A stretch of DNA of 64,000 bases from Bacilli bacterium (GTDB lineage Bacteria > Bacillota_I > Bacilli_A > MAG-NZ). Below, piece by piece: positions 57,435 through 64,000 of the stretch. A program made the translations under genes and the position numbers. The notes beneath the pieces are model-generated. The model saw only the letters and a list, made by a program, of their open reading frames with translations. It searched no databases and was not told the origin of the DNA. How positions within the stretch are numbered: the stretch's first letter is position 1; every line of letters begins with the position of its first letter. Location of the stretch: NCBI GenBank assembly GCA_018401215.1, contig JAGYLA010000001.1, forward strand, positions 62,001 to 126,000. The letters run 5' to 3'.

Positions 57435-60400
57435 ATGGCTAAAGTATTCCAGTCGATGGATGGTAACCAAGCAGCTGCATACGTTTCGTATGCTTTTACA
57501 GAGGTTGCTGGGATCTATCCAATCACTCCTTCAAGCCCAATGGGAGACCACGTTGATCGTTGGTCTGCACAAGGGAAGAAGAATTTATTTGGGATTTCAC
57601 CCCAAGTTGTTGAGATGCAATCAGAAGCGGGAGCTGCGGGTGCAGTTCACGGGTCATTGCAAACGGGGTCATTAACGACCACGTATACTTCATCACAAGG
57701 GTTGTTACTTAAAATACCGAACATGTATAAAATATCGGGTCAATTGTTACCTGGTGTGATGCATGTTGCGGCACGAAGTATTGCCCAACAATCGTTATCG
57801 ATTTTTGGTGATCATCAAGATATTTACGCGGCTCGTCAAACTGGATGGGCTATGCTTGCAACATCATCAGTACAAGAAGTCATGGACATGGCGGGGATTG
57901 CTCACTTAGCAGCAATCAAAACCAGAGTTCCTTTTATGCATTTCTTCGATGGCTTTCGAACCTCGCATGAGATTCAAAAAGTTGAAGTCATGGACTACAG
58001 CGTGCTTGACCGATTGTTGGACCGCAAAGCGGTTACGGAGTTCCGTAAATCTGCACTAAATCCAAGCAATCCAATTACGCGCGGTAGTGCCCAAAACGAT
58101 GACGTGTACTTCCAAGCAGCCGAAGCACAAAACCGTTTCTGGGATGCCATTCCTGATGTTGTCAATGATTACATGAAGGAAATCAGTAAAGAAACTGGAC
58201 GTCATTATGCACCGTTTGTTTACTATGGTCACCCCGAAGCAACCGATATCATCATCGCGATGGGTTCGGTCAACGAAACTGCCAAAGAAGTGATTGACGT
58301 CAAAGTCACTGCCGGCGAAAAAGTGGGATTATTAACGGTTCATTTGTATCGACCATTTAGTGAAACGTATTTCTTAGACGCGATTCCAAAAAGCGTGGAA
58401 CGCATCGCGGTCTTAGACCGTACCAAAGAAAAAGGCGCACTTGGTGAGCCATTGTATTTGGATGTTCGTGCCGTCTTCTACGGTCGTGAAAACGCGCCAA
58501 AAGTGATTGGTGGACGTTATGGATTGTCCAGTAAAGACGTGACCCCAGAACAAATTGGTGCGGTGTATACGAACTTGAAAAACGAAGCATCGATCAACGG
58601 ATTTACGATTGGGATTGTTGATGATGTAACATTCAAATCACTCGCAGATGCCCCTCAAATCACCATTGAAGACCAAAGTTTGACCGAACTGTTGTTCTTT
58701 GGGCTTGGTTCGGATGGTACGGTTGGAGCAAGCAAAAATACGATATCGATCATTAGTGACAACACGGACTTGTATGGTCAATCGTATGCAAGTTATGACT
58801 CGAAAAAATCGGGTGGCGTCACGCGCATGCATTTGCGCTTTGGCAAAAGTCCGATTCGTTCGACCTACTTGGTATCCAATCCTCACTTTGTCTCTTGTTC
58901 AAGCGACACGTATGTTGCGAAGTACGACTTGATTGGTGGACTTCGACCCGGGGGAACGTTCTTACTCAATACAATTCATGGCGAAGAAGAGATTCTAGCG
59001 ATGATGCCAAACGAAATGAAACGCATTTTAGCGGAACGAAATGCGGATTTCTTCATCATTAATGCGCATGGACTTGCCAAAGAAATCGGGTTAGGTGGTC
59101 GCATCAATACGATCATGCAATCCGCATTCTTTAAATTAAACGAACAAATTATTCCTTATAATAAAGCCAAAGAATTGATGAAAGCTGCGGCGAAGAAGTC
59201 CTACTCCAAACGTGGAGAAGCCGTTGTTCAAATGAACTTTGATGCGATTGACCAAGGGGGCGATAAACTCGTTCAAGTGAAGGTCGATCCCGCATGGAAA
59301 ACCCTGATTACGCAAGCGGTTGATGTTGACATGAGTCGACCAGCCTACGTTCGTGATTTGGCAGATCCAGTCAATGCGATCAAAGGCTATGACATTCCTG
59401 TCTCTGCCTTCACAGGATTTGAAGATGGACGAATGGTCAATGGATCTTCCGCGTATGAAAAACGTGCGATTGCGACAGAAGTACCAAACTGGCTCGAAGA
59501 CAACTGTATTCAATGTAACCAATGTGCCTTTGCATGTCCGCACGCCGTGATTCGTCCGTTCTTGTCGAACGCCGAACAAACTGCGAATGCGCCAGAAGGC
59601 AGTAAAACATTAAAAGCGGTTGGTAAAGCGTTTGATGGATATGATTTCTCGATTCAAGTCTCAACCTTTGACTGTACTGGTTGCGGAGTATGTGCCGCGG
59701 TCTGTCCAGGGAAAAATGATTTGAAAGCATTAGAAATGACACCAATCGAAGAAATGATGGACCAAGGTCAACATGACCAAGCTGCCTATTTCTTCAATGA
59801 AGTTGGTTACCAAGACGAACTCGCAGATAAATTTGCTAACGTCAAAAACTCTCAATTTGCCCAACCATTGTTTGAATTCAGTGGTGCATGTGCTGGTTGT
59901 GGAGAAACACCGTACATTAAATTAGCAACGCAATTGTATGGCGATCATATGACGATTGCGAACGCGACAGGTTGTTCTTCCATTTATGGTGGTAGTTTCC
60001 CGGCAACTCCATATACAACCAATCCGGATGGAAATGGTCCTGCATGGGCAAACTCACTCTTTGAAGACAACGCCGAATTTGGGTTTGGAATGCATTTATC
60101 CAACCAGACATTACGTCGTCAAATTGAATCACGCTTATTGGACATCAAAGAAGAAACCGACAACGAAGAATTAATTGACCTAATTGACACGTGGGTCGAA
60201 CACAAATTCTCGACGACCAAAACACGAGAAGTCTCCCCACGATTGATTGAAATCTTAGAAACATTCGGTGACAAATACGCTGGTGTCTTGGACTTGAAAG
60301 ACTTCTTCGTCAAATCCTCCACATGGATCTTTGGTGGCGATGGATGGGCCTATGATATTGGGTATGGTGGACTTGACCACGTTATCGCAAACAACGAAGA

Positions 60401-61028
60401 CGTCAACATTTTGGTACTTGATACCGAAGTGTACTCCAACACTGGGGGACAAAGTTCAAAATCATCCCAAGCAGGATCGATTTCTGTTTATACTTCCGCA
60501 GGGAAACCGGCGAAGAAAAAAGATTTAGCCGCGATTGCGATGACTTATGGACACGTCTATGTTGCACAAGTCTCCCACGGTGCATCCCATCCGCAAACCT
60601 TAAAAGCCTTCAAGGAAGCAGAATCCTACAATGGTCCATCGATCATTGTTGCGTATTCTCCTTGTATCGCTCACGGGATTAGTGGTGGAATGACACAAAT
60701 GTTCAATCACGCAAACCTTGCGACCAAATGTGGATACTGGCCAACGTTCCGCTTTGACCCACGCTTGGTCGAAGAAGGCAAAAATCCATTCCAAATTGAT
60801 TGTAAAGACCCACAATGGGACTTGTACCATGAGTTCTTAATGAGTCAAACACGCTATGCAGCGTTGACGGTGGTGAATCCAACCAAAGCTGAAGAACTCT
60901 TAGCGCTAAACCAAAAAGACGCGAAAGATCGTTGGAACATGTACAAACGATACCAAGCAATGGACTGGACATCGGCCACTGATACTCCCGATGCCCCAGA
61001 AGAACCAGCCGCACCTGCAACCGTATAA
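57435..61028 (+). CDS. nifJ: Pyruvate:ferredoxin oxidoreductase
   Basis: 1197 residues, the single-chain bacterial PFOR. Domain I begins with YPITPSSPMGDHVD (about 30-43). The 2[4Fe-4S] domain has CIQCNQCAFACP (about 690-701) and CTGCGVCAAVCP (about 749-760). Domain VI has a proximal cluster segment CAGCGETPY (about 817) and the TPP/Mg2+ site GDGWAYDIGYGGLDH (about 974-988). It oxidises pyruvate to acetyl-CoA with reduction of ferredoxin. The C terminus ends in an Ala/Pro/Glu tail (PDAPEEPAAPATV). Ribosome site CAGGAGG. Anaerobic enzyme, oxygen-sensitive in most hosts. Confidence 0.98.
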   Translation: MAKVFQSMDGNQAAAYVSYAFTEVAGIYPITPSSPMGDHVDRWSAQGKKNLFGISPQVVEMQSEAGAAGAVHGSLQTGSLTTTYTSSQGLLLKIPNMYKISGQLLPGVMHVAARSIAQQSLSIFGDHQDIYAARQTGWAMLATSSVQEVMDMAGIAHLAAIKTRVPFMHFFDGFRTSHEIQKVEVMDYSVLDRLLDRKAVTEFRKSALNPSNPITRGSAQNDDVYFQAAEAQNRFWDAIPDVVNDYMKEISKETGRHYAPFVYYGHPEATDIIIAMGSVNETAKEVIDVKVTAGEKVGLLTVHLYRPFSETYFLDAIPKSVERIAVLDRTKEKGALGEPLYLDVRAVFYGRENAPKVIGGRYGLSSKDVTPEQIGAVYTNLKNEASINGFTIGIVDDVTFKSLADAPQITIEDQSLTELLFFGLGSDGTVGASKNTISIISDNTDLYGQSYASYDSKKSGGVTRMHLRFGKSPIRSTYLVSNPHFVSCSSDTYVAKYDLIGGLRPGGTFLLNTIHGEEEILAMMPNEMKRILAERNADFFIINAHGLAKEIGLGGRINTIMQSAFFKLNEQIIPYNKAKELMKAAAKKSYSKRGEAVVQMNFDAIDQGGDKLVQVKVDPAWKTLITQAVDVDMSRPAYVRDLADPVNAIKGYDIPVSAFTGFEDGRMVNGSSAYEKRAIATEVPNWLEDNCIQCNQCAFACPHAVIRPFLSNAEQTANAPEGSKTLKAVGKAFDGYDFSIQVSTFDCTGCGVCAAVCPGKNDLKALEMTPIEEMMDQGQHDQAAYFFNEVGYQDELADKFANVKNSQFAQPLFEFSGACAGCGETPYIKLATQLYGDHMTIANATGCSSIYGGSFPATPYTTNPDGNGPAWANSLFEDNAEFGFGMHLSNQTLRRQIESRLLDIKEETDNEELIDLIDTWVEHKFSTTKTREVSPRLIEILETFGDKYAGVLDLKDFFVKSSTWIFGGDGWAYDIGYGGLDHVIANNEDVNILVLDTEVYSNTGGQSSKSSQAGSISVYTSAGKPAKKKDLAAIAMTYGHVYVAQVSHGASHPQTLKAFKEAESYNGPSIIVAYSPCIAHGISGGMTQMFNHANLATKCGYWPTFRFDPRLVEEGKNPFQIDCKDPQWDLYHEFLMSQTRYAALTVVNPTKAEELLALNQKDAKDRWNMYKRYQAMDWTSATDTPDAPEEPAAPATV

Positions 61029-61031
61029 GTT

Positions 61032-61069
61032 AAAACGATGCCCTCGATGATGAAGGCATCGTTTTTTTT
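61032..61069 (+). terminator. Terminator of nifJ
   Basis: AAAACGATGCC (61032-61042) pairs with GGCATCGTTTT (61055-61065) around a 12-base loop with a long T run. Confidence 0.9.
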
Positions 61070-61082
61070 GTAAAAAAATGTG

Positions 61083-61131
61083 AGAAAGCGTTCTTATTTT
61101 ATTTGACTATCAAATCAACAGTGTAGAATAG
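61083..61131 (+). promoter_or_regulatory. pnt promoter region with weak cre-like site
   Basis: TTGACT at 61103-61108 with GAATAG 17 bases later (61126-61131), or TAGAAT at 15 bases, suggests the promoter. AGAAAGCGTTCTTA at 61083-61096 resembles a CcpA cre site with two mismatches to the consensus. Both calls are tentative. Confidence 0.4.
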
Positions 61132-61171
61132 AAAAGAAGTGTAATTTCTTACTTAGGAAGGAACCATTTGG

Positions 61172-62320
61172 ATGAAGTTAGGTGTGTTGAAAGAGACAAC
61201 CGCGGGGGAAACCCGTGTGGCATTAGTTCCTGCGCACATTCCAGCCTTGCAAAAACGAGGATTTGAAGTCCTTGTTGAATCAGGAGCTGGATTTTTAGCG
61301 GGATATGAAGATGCAAGCTACAAGGAAAAAGGAGCAACTTTGTTATCGGCAAACGAGATTATCAAACAAGCCGATGTGCTCTGTGTCGTTCGCGGTGCTG
61401 CGGCAAGCGAAGATGGCGAATCACTCGCCAAACAATTGAACAAGAAGCAACTCCTTGTTGGGATGCTTGAACCGTATCAACCACATCCGTCGTTTGATGC
61501 GTTATTGAAAAATCAAGTGACGAGTTTTTCTCTTGAGATGATCCCCAGAACCACGCGAGCACAAAGCATGGATGTCTTGTCTTCGATGGCCAACTTGGCA
61601 GGCTACAAATCGGTGCTCCTTGGCGCCGACGTCAGTCCCAAAATGTTTCCGATGATGATGACTGCTGCGGGAACGATTGCTGCGGCTAAAGTCTTTGTCT
61701 TGGGTGTTGGGGTTGCAGGATTACAAGCGATAGCGACCGCTCGACGTTTGGGGGCACTTGTCTATGCGTATGACATTCGTCCAGAAGTCAAAGAACAAGT
61801 TTTATCACTAGGTGCTAAGTTTGTTGAATTTGACTTAGAAAGTGCATCTGGTGAAGGCGGTTATGCCAAACAAATGGATGAAGCATATTATGAAAAACAA
61901 CGTCAGTTGATGATTGAAGTCATCAAGGACATGGACATTGTCATTACGACAGCCAACGTTCCGGGGAAAAAAGCACCGATTCTCGTGACCAAAGCGATGA
62001 TTGCGGCGATGGCACCAGGGTCAGTCATTGTTGACTTGGCTGCAGAACGCGGCGGGAACTGTGAAGGAACCGTCCCAGGAACCACTACCGTCATTGATGG
62101 CGTGTCACTGGTTGGACCATTGAACATTCCGGCATCGATTGCCTTCAATGCATCAGCATTATATTCAAAAAACATGGCGACATTCATTGAAAACTTGTTT
62201 GACAAAGAAACCCAAGCGATTCGTTATGACGATGACATTGTTGCTGCAACAATGATTTCCAAAGAAGGGTCATTGACCCACGAAAAAGCCACTCAGTGGA
62301 TTCAAGGAGGCGCAAACTAA
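61172..62320 (+). CDS. pntAA: NAD(P) transhydrogenase subunit alpha 1
   Basis: 382 residues. NAD-binding domain I of transhydrogenase: the opening KLGVLKETTAGETRVALVPA (2-21) and the Rossmann motif VFVLGVGVAGLQAIATARRL (about 174-193), then DVIITTANVPG-like IVITTANVPGKKAPILV (about 256-272) and NCEGTVPG near 295. It handles NADH for the proton-translocating enzyme. The split of alpha into PntAA and PntAB, with separate PntB, is the three-subunit arrangement of Rhodospirillum. AGGAAGG precedes the ATG. Confidence 0.92.
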   Translation: MKLGVLKETTAGETRVALVPAHIPALQKRGFEVLVESGAGFLAGYEDASYKEKGATLLSANEIIKQADVLCVVRGAAASEDGESLAKQLNKKQLLVGMLEPYQPHPSFDALLKNQVTSFSLEMIPRTTRAQSMDVLSSMANLAGYKSVLLGADVSPKMFPMMMTAAGTIAAAKVFVLGVGVAGLQAIATARRLGALVYAYDIRPEVKEQVLSLGAKFVEFDLESASGEGGYAKQMDEAYYEKQRQLMIEVIKDMDIVITTANVPGKKAPILVTKAMIAAMAPGSVIVDLAAERGGNCEGTVPGTTTVIDGVSLVGPLNIPASIAFNASALYSKNMATFIENLFDKETQAIRYDDDIVAATMISKEGSLTHEKATQWIQGGAN

Positions 62321-62628
62321 TGAATGACCTTATGGTATTGGTTTATTTGATTACGATTTTTTCAGTGTCGATCTTTTTGGGGGTTGAGTTAATTACGAAA
62401 GTACCAGCGACACTCCATACGCCCTTAATGTCTGGTTCGAACGCAATTAGTGGAATTACAATTGTTGGAGCGATTGGGGTGTTATTGACCTCAGTTTCCT
62501 TGGAATCTGCTGGTTGGTTGCCCTTTGCGTTAGCCGCTCTAGCGTTGTTTCTTGCAACGATTAACGTGGTCGGTGGATTTGTGGTAACCAATCGAATGCT
62601 TGAGAAATTTAGAGGTAAAAAATCGTGA
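62320..62628 (+). CDS. pntAB: NAD(P) transhydrogenase subunit alpha 2
   Basis: 102 residues from the ATG at 62320, which shares one base with the pntAA stop. Three or four spans; TLHTPLMSGSNAISGI (about 26-41) is the highly conserved PntAB segment. It forms the membrane domain with PntB. Its TGA overlaps the GTG start of pntB. Confidence 0.9.
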   Translation: MNDLMVLVYLITIFSVSIFLGVELITKVPATLHTPLMSGSNAISGITIVGAIGVLLTSVSLESAGWLPFALAALALFLATINVVGGFVVTNRMLEKFRGKKS

Positions 62629-64000
62629 ACACTAATTTAGAAGCCATTGTGGCAGTCAGTTATTTAGTGAGTTCAATCTTTTTTATCTTTGGGATTAAAC
62701 GGTTATCGAATCCGAAAACGGCACCACGCGGAAATCGTCTGGGTGCGCTCGGAATGCTCATTGCATCATTGACGGCATTTGTTGATTTTGGATTTCTTCA
62801 AAATGAGGTGTTTCCGGTTCAGTTTTTATGGTTGATTGCGTTGTCCATCGTTGCCGGAAGTGCGATTGGAATATGGACAGCAACCAAAGTCAAAATGACT
62901 GGAATGCCACAAATGGTTGCGATATTTAACGGATTTGGTGGAGCAGCCTCGTTTCTTGTTGCCGGTGTGTACTATCAATTTTTAGATGTTGCACAAGCGG
63001 ATACAAGCGACCCCGCGTTCTTGGTTGCCACTGAATTGTCTGGCTTGATTGGAGCAGTCACGTTGTCAGGTAGCTTCCTTGCCTTTGCGGAAACTGCAGA
63101 ACTTAAATGGATTCGAAACCGGTGACCTACAAGGAGACTTGGTTGTCAAGTTGACCTTATTGCTGCACTACTAGTAGGAACTGGTGTCTTTGTTGGATTC
63201 TCTAATACCTTAAATTGTATTGGATTCTCGTCTTTGGGGGATTGTTATTAGGCGTCCTTCTTGTGATTGGGATTGGTGGCGCAGACATGCCTGTTGTCAT
63301 TAGTTTGTTGAACTCGTATTCTGGGTTAGCAGCAGCCGCAACAGGATTTGTGTTATCAAATACCGTATTGATTATTTCAGGGTCACTGGTTGGCGCGTCA
63401 GGATTGATTTTGACCGCCATCATGACCAAAGCAATGAACCGAAGCTTACGTAATGTATTATTTGGAGGTTTTGGTGGTGCAACCGATGGCCCAAGCGACG
63501 ACGATGTGTATGGCGGAAAAGTCAAAAGTACGTCCGCGGATGAAGTGGCGATGTTACTGAAAAATGCACGTCGTGTTGTCATTGTTCCTGGGTATGGACT
63601 CGCTGTCGCAAGAGCCTCAGGACCAACTCGAGTATTGACGGAATTGATGGAACAAGATGACATTGAAGTGGCCTTTGGGATTCACCCGGTTGCGGGCCGT
63701 ATGCCAGGGCACATGAACGTCTTACTCGCCGAAGAAAACATTGCGTACGAGAAGTTGATTGAACTAGATACGATCAACCCAACGTTCGCACAAACTGATG
63801 TGGTCTTGGTGTTAGGCGCTAATGATGTTGTCAACCCACTCGCGCGTGACCCCAAATCAGCGATAGCTGGCATGCCAATCTTGGATGTTGATAAAGCGGC
63901 GGTTTGCGTTGTTGTTAAACGTAGTTTGTCGCCAGGATTTGCTGGCATTCCAAACCCATTGTTTGCCAATGAAAACACCTTGATGCTCTTTGCCGATGGG
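62625..64000 (+). CDS. pntB: NAD(P) transhydrogenase subunit beta (partial, with internal frameshift pair)
   Basis: The GTG start overlaps pntAB (GTGA). The first 160 codons are normal: spans and [20 protein letters not shown] (about 102-121), ending FLAF. Near 63089-63090 an extra G shifts the frame (FAETAELKW in place of FAKLQ), and the TGA at 63123 results; near 63160-63165 the frame returns. From about 63165 the frame is open to the right edge: [20 protein letters not shown] (near 63279), [25 protein letters not shown], then the NADP domain [20 protein letters not shown] and [11 protein letters not shown]. The end lies beyond the window. Either a sequencing error or a recent mutation. Confidence 0.85.

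Noticed and set aside
63202-63663. A 153-codon minus-strand frame opposite pntB.
   Set aside because: The plus strand carries clear PntB motifs through this region; the minus frame shows no motif or ribosome site.

Overview
The window reads as chromosomal housekeeping DNA from a low-GC Gram-positive-lineage bacterium (Bacillota or Mycoplasmatota). The gene order of the rpmG-secE-nusG, rplKAJL-rpoBC, rpsLG-fusA-tuf, rpsF-ssb-rpsR and gdpP-rplI-dnaB blocks is typical of this lineage. Promoters look like ordinary sigma-A sites, AGGAGG ribosome sites are common, and TGA is used as a stop (nusG, cysS, pyrR) while TGG encodes Trp. The Mycoplasma/Spiroplasma code is therefore not in use. A sodium-type c subunit, pyruvate:ferredoxin oxidoreductase and a three-subunit transhydrogenase suggest a fermentative anaerobe. 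An Acholeplasma/Izemoplasma/Haloplasma-like relative is my best guess, but that is inference.

Layout. 1-1825: cysS end, mrnC, rlmB, small sigma factor. 1812-3564: rpmG-secE-nusG and a membrane protein. 3575-13841: rplK-rplA, L10 leader, rplJ-rplL, rsmC-like, rpoB-rpoC. 13847-14589: two reverse-strand membrane proteins of unknown function. 14672-19062: rpsL-rpsG-fusA-tuf. 19082-22587: cinA/pncC, tatD, HtrA-like lipoprotein, ychF. 22592-29405: rpsF-ssb-rpsR, then gdpP-rplI-dnaB-prfA-prmC. 29408-36866: upp followed by the full F-type ATP synthase operon. 36886-42608: acyltransferase with zinc ribbon, GltS-like carrier, DUF1146 protein, degV, cca, yhaM. 42628-45055: a large reverse-strand foldase-like lipoprotein gene broken by many frameshifts. 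45183-50258: walJ-like, rlmH, YczE-like protein, NrnA-like phosphoesterase, frameshifted ABC exporter. 50255-54177: rhodanese, thioredoxin, MarR, MATE, DUF212, second NrnA-like protein. 54199-55374: cobalamin riboswitch with a DUF4430 lipoprotein and an ECF S component. 55411-57281: cspA, pyrR, Smr, yebC. 57377-64000: nifJ and the pnt operon, cut by the window end.

How the genes work together. Most of the window is the translation and transcription core. The accessory interest lies in four places: a predicted sodium-driven ATP synthase near a GltS-type Na+ symporter, a compact B12-responsive uptake operon, an NADPH/ferredoxin redox block (PFOR plus transhydrogenase), and three DHH-family nucleotide phosphodiesterases. 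Sequence-level oddities include an Arg at the classical streptomycin site of S12, an Ala at a rifampicin-contact site of RpoB, probable leaderless transcripts, and three islands of frameshifts (foldase, ABC exporter, pntB) inside otherwise clean coding sequence. I found no tRNA, rRNA, CRISPR array, insertion sequence or phage gene.
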